64,000 nucleotides of DNA, from contig NZ_QLLL01000001.1 in the NCBI RefSeq assembly GCF_003259335.1, positions 776,406-840,405 on the forward strand, in the 5' to 3' direction. Shown here piece by piece: positions 18,377 through 27,462 of the stretch (position 1 is its first letter; the number at the start of each line of letters is the position of its first letter). Under the pieces are notes generated by a model, which saw only the letters and a list, made by a program, of their open reading frames with translations, made no database searches and was not told the DNA's origin. Position numbers and translations under genes: made by a program. Origin of the DNA: Chitinophaga skermanii. GTDB taxonomy: Bacteria; Bacteroidota; Bacteroidia; Chitinophagales; Chitinophagaceae.

Positions 18377-19420
18377 ATGAGTAACCGTTCGGAGAAAACG
18401 ATCGTTGATATTGCCGAAGCCTTGGAGCTATCGGTTTCAACCGTATCGCGCGCATTGAACAATCACCCGGCTATTAGCCTTGCCACGAAAGAGAAAGTGA
18501 AGAAAATGGCCCGTAAAATGGGTTATAGACCGAACACTTTGGCGGCAGGCTTGCGGAATAACCGTAGTAAAACGGTGGGATTGATTGTGCCACGGATATC
18601 GATGTTCTTCCCTGCTACAATTACCACCATTATTCAAAACAAGCTGCAAGAGCATGGGTATCACCTTATTATTTGCCAGAGTAATGATTCTTACGAACAG
18701 GAAGTGGCATTGGTGAATACATTGTATTCCGCAAGGATTGAAGCATTGGCAGTGTCGACTACCTTATTTACAACGGATTTTTCGCATTTTGATGTGTTTA
18801 AGAAGCATCAAATCCCGGTCGTTTTCTTCGACCGCGTACCGAAAGATTACGATGTGAAAATTATTAAGGGCGACGATTACGCCGGTGGGTATAAAGCTAC
18901 AGAGCACCTCATTGGGAAAGGATGCAAAGATATTGTGTTTGTATCCGGTCCGCTAACCTGTAACTTGTATACCGAGCGCTTAGAAGGGTATAAAGATGCC
19001 TTACAAAAAGCCAAGATTCCGTTTAAAAAGAGCCGCGTGTTTTACCAGGAATTAACCCGTGAAAATGCATGGCAAACTTGCGAGAAAATCTTTGCCCAAG
19101 CACCTTACCCCGACGGGATATTTGCCACAAACGATACAACAGCTATCACTATGCTAGAGTATTGCCGGAAACACAATATTGCCGTACCTGGACAAGTAAA
19201 GATCGTAGGCTATTCAAACGACCCTCGTACCGAAATTGTAACACCGAGTATTACATCGGTTGATCAAAACCCAGCTACGATGGCAGAACGAGTAGTAGCA
19301 GCCTTAATAGAAATGGTGCAAACCAAACCCGGCGTTGGAAAGTTCTCACAGGAGATCATTCCTGTACAATTAGCTGAAAGAGAATCCTCCGCGGGTACCT
19401 TTAAGAAAAAGAAGAAATAA
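18377..19420 (+). CDS. LacI-family transcriptional regulator of the uronate regulon
   Basis: 347 residues. The N-terminal LacI helix-turn-helix TIVDIAEALELSVSTVSRALN is followed by the hinge GYRPNTLAAGLRNNRSKTVGLIVP. The periplasmic-binding-protein-like sensor domain ends in the usual GYSNDPRTEIVTPSITSVDQNP. It sits 60 bp behind kduD, in the operon it probably controls. GCAAACGTTTGC palindromes near uxaA/kduI, before GH105, inside kdgA and just after this gene are the likely sites. The inducer is probably a pathway intermediate such as KDG; this is not visible in the sequence. It ends in a Lys-rich tail. Confidence 0.92.
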   Translation: MSNRSEKTIVDIAEALELSVSTVSRALNNHPAISLATKEKVKKMARKMGYRPNTLAAGLRNNRSKTVGLIVPRISMFFPATITTIIQNKLQEHGYHLIICQSNDSYEQEVALVNTLYSARIEALAVSTTLFTTDFSHFDVFKKHQIPVVFFDRVPKDYDVKIIKGDDYAGGYKATEHLIGKGCKDIVFVSGPLTCNLYTERLEGYKDALQKAKIPFKKSRVFYQELTRENAWQTCEKIFAQAPYPDGIFATNDTTAITMLEYCRKHNIAVPGQVKIVGYSNDPRTEIVTPSITSVDQNPATMAERVVAALIEMVQTKPGVGKFSQEIIPVQLAERESSAGTFKKKKK

Positions 19421-19428
19421 CCACATAC

Positions 19429-19459
19429 AAAAAGCATTCATCGAAATGAATGCTTTTTT
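19429..19459 (+). terminator. Terminator of lacI
   Basis: AAAAAGCATTCA (19429-19440) pairs with TGAATGCTTTTTT (19447-19459), 9 bp after the lacI stop; strong stem with T-run. Confidence 0.88.
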
Positions 19460-19470
19460 GAAACATTTTT

Positions 19471-19486
19471 ATGCAAACGTTTGCAT
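19471..19486. promoter_or_regulatory. Orphan LacI-type operator behind the lacI terminator
   Basis: ATGCAAACGTTTGCAT, identical to the site at 14352-14367. It is placed after the lacI terminator and 38 bp before a second terminator hairpin, with no coding gene between. It is 271 bp before copA, so it may not belong to copA. Confidence 0.7.
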
Positions 19487-19521
19487 GAGTCATAACAGTT
19501 TTTGAAGCTTGAAACAATGGC

Positions 19522-19566
19522 GAAGCCGGTATGTTCCCCTTACATACCGGTTTTCGTTTTTTTATA
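19522..19566 (+). terminator. Second terminator downstream of lacI
   Basis: CCGGTATG (19526-19533) pairs with CATACCGG (19543-19550) and is followed by TTTTCGTTTTTTT. It is not next to any coding gene, so it may end a short transcript starting near the operator at 19471. Bases 19567-19730 show nothing recognisable. Confidence 0.7.
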
Positions 19567-19730
19567 TATGTATATGTTTTGTTAAATCCATTCATAACAC
19601 CACTTCTACAGTCCAAGTAATCAGTCGCAATTAGAATAGGTACAATGGCTGAAAGTAGCCACCAAGGCCTGCCGCATAATTATATAAATCATACATGCAA
19701 TCCTGTAACAACTAGCGATGCTGCTCGTGA

Positions 19731-19738
19731 TACCTTTG
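19731..19738 (+). promoter_or_regulatory. Candidate -7 box TACCTTTG of copA
   Basis: TACCTTTG matches TAnnTTTG and lies 18 bp before the copA ATG. No convincing -33 TTTG at the right spacing. Confidence 0.4.
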
Positions 19739-19756
19739 TATCGTAAATAAAATATC

Positions 19757-21985
19757 ATGAACGCAACAGCCATACATAAAACAATTAAAGTCAATTACCC
19801 CGTGCTTGGGATGAGTTGTGCATCTTGTGCAGGCAGTGTAGAAAGCATGCTGAATGCGCAAGAAGGTGTTGTGAAGGCCGCGGTGAATTTTGCGAATAGT
19901 TCTGCTTCGGTAGAATATGAAGAAGGGGTTGGTAACCCCGAACGCTTCAAACAAGCCATTCAGAGCGTAGGATACGATTTAATTATTGAACAAAATGAAG
20001 ATACATCAGCCAATGTAGAAGCTATTCACGCACAGCAATTAGCTACGTTGAAACAGAAAACTATTTGGTCAGTTATTTTTTCTGTACCACTAGTAATCAT
20101 CGGGATGTTTTTTATGAATATGCCGTACGCTAATTATATCATGTGGGCATTGGCAACCCCGGTAGTATTGGTATTTGGGCGACAGTTTTTCGTGAACGCT
20201 TGGAATCAATTGCAACACAAAAGTGCCAACATGGACACCTTGGTGGCACTAAGTACAGGTATTGCATATATATTCAGCGTTTTTAATACACTCTACCCCG
20301 AATTCTGGCATAGCAGGGGTTTACATGCACACGTCTATTTCGAAGCAGCAGGTGTGGTTATTGCCTTTATTTTACTCGGTAAATTATTGGAAGAAAGGGC
20401 CAAAGCTTCTACTTCCTCCGCGATAAAGAAATTAATGGGGCTACAGCCTAAAACCGTTACACGTCTTAATCCCGATGGCAGCGAACAAACAGTAGAAATT
20501 GCCCTCGTGGGTATTGGCGATGTATTATTAGTGAAACCTGGTGAGAAAATTGCACTCGATGGCGAGGTAATTACGGGGCAATCTTATATAGATGAAAGCA
20601 TGATTACCGGTGAACCGGTTCCTGTAATGAAAGCAAACGGCGATAAAGTTTTTGCCGGTACCATTAACCAGAAAGGCAGCTTCCAATTTAAAACAGAAAA
20701 AGTAGGCGGTGAAACCCTGCTTGCTCAAATTATTCGCCTAGTACAAGAAGCCCAAGGTTCAAAAGCACCCGTACAAAAGCTTGTAGATAAAATCGCCGGC
20801 ATATTTGTTCCCGTGGTAATAAGTATTGCTTTGCTCACTTTCGTAGCATGGTTGGTTTTAGGGGGCAACAATGGCCTCACGCAAGGCTTGATGGCGATGG
20901 TTACAGTGTTAGTAATTGCTTGTCCTTGTGCTTTAGGTTTAGCTACGCCTACTGCTATTATGGTGGGCGTTGGTAAAGGTGCCGAAAATGGTATATTAAT
21001 CAAAGACGCAGAAAGCTTGGAAAAAGCGTACCGTATTAATGCATTGATTTTAGATAAAACAGGTACCATCACCGAAGGTAAACCCAGCGTAGTGGGTATT
21101 CAATGGTTGGAAGGTGCAGCGCACAATTTGCCGGTACTAGTAGCCATCGAAAAGCAATCGGAACACCCATTGGCAGAGGCGATTGTGAAACATTTCGAAG
21201 TACAAACGGGGAAAGTTACTATACAACAATTCGATAGTATTACCGGTAAAGGTGCCAAAGCAACTTACGGTGCACATACTTACTTTGTAGGCAGTAAAAA
21301 GCTGATGCAGCAGGAGAAAATCAGTATTGCTCCTCAATTACAAGCGCAGGCCGATAGCTGGTTGAACGAAGCGTACACGGTAATTTGGTTATCGGATGAG
21401 AAAAAGGCCCTTGCTGCTGTAGCAATTGCCGATAAGATTAAAAGTACCTCTGCTACTGCTGTGGCACAATTGCGCAAAATGGGTATCGATGTATATATGA
21501 TTACAGGTGATAACCCGCAAACAGCTGCTGCTGTTGCCAAACAAGTTGGTATTGAACATTATATCGCCGAAGCTTTACCACAAGATAAAGCAGCCTATAT
21601 CCAACAATTACAAGCGAAAGGAAAAGTAGTAGCGATGGTAGGCGATGGTATTAATGATAGCCATGCTTTAGCCCAAGCCGACGTAAGTATTGCAATGGGA
21701 AAAGGTACCGATATAGCGATGGATGTGGCGATGATGACATTAATTTCTTCCGACTTACAACAGATACCAAAAGCAATTTCTCTCTCCCGTAAAACGGTAC
21801 GCACCATCAAACAGAACTTATTTTGGGCGTTTATTTACAACGTAATTGGTATACCGCTAGCGGCAGGTTTACTCTTCCCAATTAATGGTTTCTTATTGAA
21901 TCCAATGATAGCAGGAGCGGCCATGGCACTTAGTTCTGTATCAGTAGTAAGTAATAGTTTACGACTCAAATTTGCTAAAATATAA
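19757..21985 (+). CDS. copA: Copper-translocating P1B-type ATPase
   Basis: 742 residues. One N-terminal heavy-metal-binding domain has GMSCASCAGSVES (CxxC). The membrane metal site is CPCALGLATPTA, the phosphorylation motif LDKTGTITEG, and the hinge GDGIND. HP motif SEHPLAEAIV and TGE (MITGEPVP) are present. The usual GDGINDSPAL is here GDGINDSHAL, a Pro-to-His change in the hinge. Cu+ export from cytoplasm to periplasm is inferred from CPC and the adjacent HMA protein. It forms an operon with the small gene 27 bp downstream. Confidence 0.94.
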   Translation: MNATAIHKTIKVNYPVLGMSCASCAGSVESMLNAQEGVVKAAVNFANSSASVEYEEGVGNPERFKQAIQSVGYDLIIEQNEDTSANVEAIHAQQLATLKQKTIWSVIFSVPLVIIGMFFMNMPYANYIMWALATPVVLVFGRQFFVNAWNQLQHKSANMDTLVALSTGIAYIFSVFNTLYPEFWHSRGLHAHVYFEAAGVVIAFILLGKLLEERAKASTSSAIKKLMGLQPKTVTRLNPDGSEQTVEIALVGIGDVLLVKPGEKIALDGEVITGQSYIDESMITGEPVPVMKANGDKVFAGTINQKGSFQFKTEKVGGETLLAQIIRLVQEAQGSKAPVQKLVDKIAGIFVPVVISIALLTFVAWLVLGGNNGLTQGLMAMVTVLVIACPCALGLATPTAIMVGVGKGAENGILIKDAESLEKAYRINALILDKTGTITEGKPSVVGIQWLEGAAHNLPVLVAIEKQSEHPLAEAIVKHFEVQTGKVTIQQFDSITGKGAKATYGAHTYFVGSKKLMQQEKISIAPQLQAQADSWLNEAYTVIWLSDEKKALAAVAIADKIKSTSATAVAQLRKMGIDVYMITGDNPQTAAAVAKQVGIEHYIAEALPQDKAAYIQQLQAKGKVVAMVGDGINDSHALAQADVSIAMGKGTDIAMDVAMMTLISSDLQQIPKAISLSRKTVRTIKQNLFWAFIYNVIGIPLAAGLLFPINGFLLNPMIAGAAMALSSVSVVSNSLRLKFAKI

Positions 21986-22012
21986 ATTCAACAATTCAAA
22001 AATATTTCAACA

Positions 22013-22228
22013 ATGAAAACACTTCAATTTAAAACGAATATCAACTGTGGTGGTTGTATTGCTGCAACAAAACCATTCTTAGATAAAGCCGATGGCGTAG
22101 AAAAATGGTCGGTTGATACCGCTAATCCCAATAAAATTTTAACAGTAGAAACCGCGCAATTATCGAATGAAGACGTGATAGCGTTGGTACAAAAAGCTGG
22201 GTTTAAAGCAGAAGCACTGGGTGCTTAA
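22013..22228 (+). CDS. Small heavy-metal-associated (HMA) protein, copper chaperone-like
   Basis: 71 residues, a single ferredoxin-like HMA domain. The motif is INCGGCIAATK, so the metal-binding CxxC is present but lacks the usual preceding Met-x (MxCxxC). It probably carries Cu+ to the CopA N-terminal domain. It lies 27 bp after copA and ends at a large hairpin. Confidence 0.82.
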   Translation: MKTLQFKTNINCGGCIAATKPFLDKADGVEKWSVDTANPNKILTVETAQLSNEDVIALVQKAGFKAEALGA

Positions 22229-22247
22229 AAGTTAGATAGATGTATAG

Positions 22248-22341
22248 GCGAAGTGCCCGTTGTTAATAACGTTGTTTCTTTTTACTAATTGAGGAGTTCG
22301 TAATTAGAAGACGTTGTTAACAACGGGTGCTTCGCTTTTTA
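22248..22341. terminator. Long imperfect hairpin / bidirectional terminator between the HMA gene and poxB
   Basis: GCGAAG..CCCGTTGTTAATAACGT (from 22248) is mirrored by ACGTTGTTAACAACGGG..CTTCGC (to 22336), with an inner CTAATT/AATTAG pair, then TTTTT. The whole can fold as one long stem of roughly 30 imperfect pairs. It lies between convergent genes and poxB ends at its edge. Confidence 0.75.
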
Positions 22342-24069
22342 TAAAAGATCTTTTAGATGACGGGTATTGCTTTTCACGGTATCGATTACATCTCCCCAAC
22401 GGCCATCAAATATCATTTTCGACATCGACAATGCGAAGCCTTTTACCTGGTCAAACTCGATATGTGGCGGCATCGCCAATGCATTTGGATCGGTAAATAC
22501 ATTCACAAGTACAGCGCCTGGTTCAGCAAATGCTTCGTGTAATGTAGCAGATGCTTTTCCTGGATCGTTAATGGTGAAGTTTTTAATGCCCATAGCGGCC
22601 GCAATCATCGCGAAATCGGGGTTTACCATATCGGTTTGCCAATCGGGAATGCCTGCTACTTGCATTTCCAATTTCACCATGCCTAATGCACGGTTATTGA
22701 ATACAACTAGTTTTACAGGCAGCTTGTACTGCGCGATGGTCATTAAGTCGCCAAGCGTCATGGTAATACCACCATCGCCGCAAAATGCTACAATTTGTTT
22801 ACCAGGACGCGCAAAGGCAGCGCCTATTGCCATGGGTAAGGCATTGGCCATAGAACCATGGTTGAATGAACCTAACATTTCTCGACCATTTTTCGGGCTA
22901 ATATAACGGGCTCCCCACACGTTGCACATGCCTGTATCTACGGTGAAAATGGCATCGTCGGCAGCTATTTCATCAATTAAATACGCGATGTATTCTGGAT
23001 ATATAGCGTTCGTTTCTCCCTTCTTTTCGGGTATAGCTTTGGTGCTCACTTTCTCATACGCTTCGCGTTGCTTAGTAAGATGAGCGGTATTGGATTTTTG
23101 TTGAATAAGTGGTAAGAGTGCTTGTAATGTATCGCGCATGTTGCCACATAAACCCATCGTTAGGTTGGCCCTTCTTCCCAAATGCTGTGGCTTCACATCT
23201 ATTTGAATGATTTTACCTTTTACATCCAAGAACGGCACATAGGGGAAGTCTGTGCCTAACATTAACAATACTTCAGCGTCGTGCATGGCTTGGTAACCGC
23301 TGGAATGACCAAGTAACCCGGTCATACCTACTGCATGCGCTGTATCGCCTTGTAAATGCATTTTACCGCGGTAGGAATAGGCAACCGGGGCGTGTAGTAA
23401 GCCGGCAAGTTGTTGTACTTCGGTAGCAGCATTTTTACAGCCTGCACCACCGTATATGGTAATCTTCTCGTGGTTATTCAGTATGTCGGCCAAGGCTTGT
23501 AATTCTTGTTCGGCTGGAACGATCTTCGTTTGCGGCGCATAGATTTGCGTACTACTAGATACGTCGGCCGCATCCATTTCCGCAACATCACCCGGCAACC
23601 CAACTACTGCTACGCCTTTAGAATGGATAGCTGTTTGTAATGCATGTTGCATCATACGGGCAAACTGGTGCGGGGTAGAGGCTACTTGGTTGTAATAGCT
23701 ACAATCGTCGAACAGCTTAATGGTATTCGTTTCTTGGAAATAGGAGGTGCCGAATTCAGTAGTATGACAAGTGCTGGCAATGGCAATTACCGGTGCACCA
23801 ATTCGGTGTGCATCATATAACCCGTTAATCAAATGTACATGGCCCGGGCCACTACTACCCATACAGCAAGCAATCCCGTTTAGCTGTGCTTCCGCGCTAG
23901 CGGCGTAGGCCCCTGCTTCTTCGTGCCGTACATGCACCCATGCAATACGACCATCTCTACGAATTGCATCATTCACAGGATTCAAACTATCGCCCGTTAC
24001 CGCGTATACGCGCTTTACACCGGCCTGTACCAACATCTCTACTAATTGTTCTGAAACGCTCTTACTCAT
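22339..24069 (-). CDS. poxB: Thiamine-diphosphate enzyme, pyruvate oxidase/dehydrogenase (quinone) type
   Basis: 576 residues, close to E. coli PoxB (572). The N-terminal PYR domain contains the ThDP-activating Glu in VRHEEAGAYAASAEAQL. The C-terminal PP domain holds the ThDP/Mg site GDGGITMTLGDL..NN. The C-terminus (MSKMIFDGRWGDVIDTVKSN) resembles the PoxB tail. It probably decarboxylates pyruvate to acetate with FAD and passes electrons to quinone. Other ThDP enzymes such as acetolactate synthase are less likely because no regulatory partner gene is near. Confidence 0.82.
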   Translation of the reverse strand: MSKSVSEQLVEMLVQAGVKRVYAVTGDSLNPVNDAIRRDGRIAWVHVRHEEAGAYAASAEAQLNGIACCMGSSGPGHVHLINGLYDAHRIGAPVIAIASTCHTTEFGTSYFQETNTIKLFDDCSYYNQVASTPHQFARMMQHALQTAIHSKGVAVVGLPGDVAEMDAADVSSSTQIYAPQTKIVPAEQELQALADILNNHEKITIYGGAGCKNAATEVQQLAGLLHAPVAYSYRGKMHLQGDTAHAVGMTGLLGHSSGYQAMHDAEVLLMLGTDFPYVPFLDVKGKIIQIDVKPQHLGRRANLTMGLCGNMRDTLQALLPLIQQKSNTAHLTKQREAYEKVSTKAIPEKKGETNAIYPEYIAYLIDEIAADDAIFTVDTGMCNVWGARYISPKNGREMLGSFNHGSMANALPMAIGAAFARPGKQIVAFCGDGGITMTLGDLMTIAQYKLPVKLVVFNNRALGMVKLEMQVAGIPDWQTDMVNPDFAMIAAAMGIKNFTINDPGKASATLHEAFAEPGAVLVNVFTDPNALAMPPHIEFDQVKGFALSMSKMIFDGRWGDVIDTVKSNTRHLKDLL

Positions 24070-24143
24070 AAATTTTACATGATTAGGATGATGAGTGAAT
24101 ACATGTAAAACAAGCAGATGCCGGAGATGTTTGTATAAAAAAA

Positions 24144-24171
24144 AGAAAGTCGCGGTAACCCGCGACTTTCT
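24144..24171 (-). terminator. Terminator of the T9SS beta-helix protein gene
   Basis: AGAAAGTCGCGG/CCGCGACTTTCT, a 12-bp stem with a short loop, followed on the minus strand by a T-run (TTTTTTTTATAC). It lies between the 24196-27462 gene and the start of poxB, both on the minus strand. Confidence 0.85.
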
Positions 24172-24195
24172 CCTAAACTTTATGCGATATGTATG

Positions 24196-27100
24196 CTATT
24201 GTACGAGTGTTAATGATCCTTTCTTTTCAAAGATTTTACCATTTTCATCCATGTAGCGAATCATAACCAAGTATGTACCTACTGGTTGCATTTTACCTTG
24301 GTTACGACCGTCCCAACCTCTCGACATATCTTGGCTCATGAAGAGCAAGTTACCCCAGCGGTTGTAGATGCGCATTTCGAATACTTGTGGTTTACCGATA
24401 CCTCTTACACGGAATACATCGTTTTTACCATCGCCATTTGGAGAGAAGGCATTCGGGAACGCGTACGTGATACAGTTTGGATCGGATGCTAACGTAATAC
24501 TAGCTGTGTTCACACAACCATTTGCGTCTGTACCGGCTACTTGGTAAACGGCACCGTCGATCATGGTTACAGTAGCTGTTGGTGTAGTACTTCCGATTAC
24601 ACCCGTTTTAGGTGTCCAATCGTAAGAAACGGCGCCGCTGGCCACTAAGTTCACTTGCGAGTTTTCGCAAATAGCAGCTGTAACAGGAGCAATTCTTACA
24701 GTTGGTAAAGGATTTACGGTTACATCTTTCAATCGTTCCGTACCGCAACTTCCACCAGATGGATCAATAATACCTACACTGTAAGTACCAGGGGCCGTCC
24801 ATCTAATTTGGCGAACAGTATTACCCGTACCAGATACCACTTGGCCACCATCTAATTCCCAAGTAGCATTCGCAGGTAATGCACCATTGAGGGTGATAGT
24901 TAATGTATTATTTAAACAGATATTGCTTACCGTGAAATCAGGCATTGTGTTCGCAGAAACAGTATAAGGAGCTGGAACGCGGGGGCTTTCACACTGGAAT
25001 GTTAAATCGATCGCCGACACGTATACGTTGAAGTTGCCTGGTGTACCTGTTACTGGCGTGTAGGAAGTAACACCGGCACCACCTGTTGGCATTGTATACC
25101 AAGATAATTGTGTGTTAGGACCGCTGCTAGCCGTTAGAGGAGAAGCAGGAGCACCTTCACAGAAAGTAGGACCAGGTGTTGTAACTACTGGAGCAGCAGG
25201 AGCAGCTAGGATATTAATCGGAACGCGTGCGCGGTTAGATTGACAATTCGCTGTGCTCGATACTTCAACATATACATCGTAGGTACCTACCGTGCTAGTA
25301 TTTGTATTTAAGCGGGTTGGAGAACCTGTTCCACCTGTAGGCGTTGTATACCATAAGTAGTTATTACCGGCAGGTTGCGGAATTGGTTGAGGTGCTGTAC
25401 CATAACAGAATGATTGTACTGCTTGGTCAGGAATTGGCGTTAAACCGTCTACAATTGCATAAGTAACTTGTGCAGGAGCACTTTGACATACCCTTGTGTC
25501 GGTTCTATCTCCCGGGATTAATGGGCGAGTTTGGTATACTAACCAAATAACATCCGTTGTTGTAGGAGCAGTAGGAGTTACAGTTGGAGCTGTTTGTGTT
25601 GGAACACTTGCCCCTTGAATCCAGTAAATATCTGTACCTGATACATATGGTGCTAATGAGCGTGGTGAGCTACCTACGCAAAAATCAGGCACTGGTGTAA
25701 CTGTTGGTACTGGAATTTCAGGTGCAATATTAACGTTTACACTCACTTTATTACTTACGCAACCAGTCGAGTTATTCACTTGTGCCACGTAGTAAGTAGT
25801 TAAGCCTGGTGCATGTGTATCAATTGTAGGAGCTGTTGGACTGCTAGGGCCTGTTCTTGAAGTGTACCAGAGAATGCTATGGCCTGGATCTGGATTAACA
25901 CTTGTAAACGCAGCGCCAGTAATACCGTAACAGAAATTTTCAGCTAAATCTGTAGTACCCCATGGCACCATCGGGCGAACGTTTACGGTTACTTCCACAT
26001 AATCACTTACGCAACCAGAGGCATCTGTTCTAGTTACAAAGTAGGTAGTTTGACCTACCGTGGTTACTTGTGGAGGAGCCGTAAGCGTAATAGGATTTTT
26101 GCTAGCATCGTACCATTGCAAGGTAGGATCGTTACCTACACCCGCTAGTTCGTCGATGAAGCCTGTGCTACCCGGACCGCTAACAGGCGATGTATTTTGA
26201 CATAATAAGATCGGGTTATTTGTTAAAGTAGGGCCTGAAGGTAAAGCGAATGGATTAGGCGATTCGAAGGCGCCGATGTCGATTACGCCGAATTGGGTAC
26301 GACCTCTATTCACCACATCCGTAGCCGGTACGCTTGCGTTAGCTACACCCGCGTTGATAGCAGGAGAGCAAGAGAGTAAGTCGAGGTTACCTGTAGCCGC
26401 GTTTACGAAACGAGGGTTGGCTAACAAGTTACCTGTACCTGGATAAACAGCAGGGCCGCTAATGATAGAATTGCTAACACTAATAGTAGCGCCCGATGTG
26501 TTATTGATTTCACCGGTAGCAGTGTTGTTGCCATTGTTATAGGCAATGGTATTTTGAATAGTTGTGCTGAAGATGGTGCTTGTACCAGATTGCATGTAGA
26601 AGGCACCTGTACTACTTACCGTACTTTGGTTGCGTGAAGCACTTACGTTCAGAACATTTGTTTGGATAATGCTATTGATACCACTTACGTTCGTAACCAT
26701 AATAGCACCGGCATTGTTACCGCGGTTATTGTAGAACACGGTATTAGCGATATTGGTATTGATAACGTTATCGTTGGTAATAGCAGCAACGGTTACACCC
26801 GCACCATTTACCCCGGTATTGTTCCTGATAACGTTATTGTTGAGTTGTGCATTTACAATGGCTCCTACACTTCTTGGGCTGATAACAATACCACCTGCAT
26901 TTACGGAGCCGGTATTGTTTTCGATGGTACAGTTACGTACGTTGGCAAATACCATCGTGTTTGAGGGGGAAGGAGCGTTGGTGGTGATATAAATACCACC
27001 TCCTGTAGCGCCACCATTTGCACCGCTTACATGAAACCCATCGAGGATAGCATCGGGGTCGGTTTCATTAAACACTACCACGGAAATACTATTATCGCCT

Positions 27101-27462
27101 ACTGCATTCGGCACCCCAATATCACCACTAAGAATAGTGGGATTGGTAAGGAAGTTACGATCAGTAAGGTTTGCCTCGTTACCTCGGAATCCACCATAAA
27201 TACCTACACCAGATTTCATTTGGAAAGGAATCGAGGTATTGGAAGTTGTAGTGGGGAGGTAAGTACCCATGGCTACCCAGATTTGGTCGCCCGGTGCGGC
27301 TGCTGCAATAGCTGTTTGTAAGGAAGTGTAAGCATTTGCCCATGATGAACCATTGTTGGTGCCAGTGGCATTCAGGTTGACATAGATAGTGGCTGCATTT
27401 ACTGTACCGAACGACAGGAACAAGCCCGCTGCCAGTACTAAACGCTTGATTAGGATATGCAT
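24196..27462 (-). CDS. Large secreted beta-helix/Ig-repeat protein with T9SS type-B sorting domain
   Basis: 1088 residues. Signal peptide MHILIKRLVLAAGLFLSFGTVNA. Residues ~25-390 form a choice-of-anchor parallel beta-helix (NGSSWANAYTSLQTAIAAAAPGDQIWV, repeated N-rich turns NNTGSVNAGGIVIS). Next come about five Ig-like repeats of 75-95 residues, each with a pattern FCxG..S...LxWYT and a closing G-C-x-S (for example WYTMPTGGAG, WYTTPTGGTG). A PKD-like segment leads to the gliding-motility C-terminal domain with FPNAFSPNGDGKNDVFRVRG and YNRWGNLLF. That domain directs export through the type IX system. Probable role: cell-surface adhesin or carbohydrate-binding protein. No catalytic residues are evident. 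Confidence 0.85.
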   Translation of the reverse strand: MHILIKRLVLAAGLFLSFGTVNAATIYVNLNATGTNNGSSWANAYTSLQTAIAAAAPGDQIWVAMGTYLPTTTSNTSIPFQMKSGVGIYGGFRGNEANLTDRNFLTNPTILSGDIGVPNAVGDNSISVVVFNETDPDAILDGFHVSGANGGATGGGIYITTNAPSPSNTMVFANVRNCTIENNTGSVNAGGIVISPRSVGAIVNAQLNNNVIRNNTGVNGAGVTVAAITNDNVINTNIANTVFYNNRGNNAGAIMVTNVSGINSIIQTNVLNVSASRNQSTVSSTGAFYMQSGTSTIFSTTIQNTIAYNNGNNTATGEINNTSGATISVSNSIISGPAVYPGTGNLLANPRFVNAATGNLDLLSCSPAINAGVANASVPATDVVNRGRTQFGVIDIGAFESPNPFALPSGPTLTNNPILLCQNTSPVSGPGSTGFIDELAGVGNDPTLQWYDASKNPITLTAPPQVTTVGQTTYFVTRTDASGCVSDYVEVTVNVRPMVPWGTTDLAENFCYGITGAAFTSVNPDPGHSILWYTSRTGPSSPTAPTIDTHAPGLTTYYVAQVNNSTGCVSNKVSVNVNIAPEIPVPTVTPVPDFCVGSSPRSLAPYVSGTDIYWIQGASVPTQTAPTVTPTAPTTTDVIWLVYQTRPLIPGDRTDTRVCQSAPAQVTYAIVDGLTPIPDQAVQSFCYGTAPQPIPQPAGNNYLWYTTPTGGTGSPTRLNTNTSTVGTYDVYVEVSSTANCQSNRARVPINILAAPAAPVVTTPGPTFCEGAPASPLTASSGPNTQLSWYTMPTGGAGVTSYTPVTGTPGNFNVYVSAIDLTFQCESPRVPAPYTVSANTMPDFTVSNICLNNTLTITLNGALPANATWELDGGQVVSGTGNTVRQIRWTAPGTYSVGIIDPSGGSCGTERLKDVTVNPLPTVRIAPVTAAICENSQVNLVASGAVSYDWTPKTGVIGSTTPTATVTMIDGAVYQVAGTDANGCVNTASITLASDPNCITYAFPNAFSPNGDGKNDVFRVRGIGKPQVFEMRIYNRWGNLLFMSQDMSRGWDGRNQGKMQPVGTYLVMIRYMDENGKIFEKKGSLTLVQ

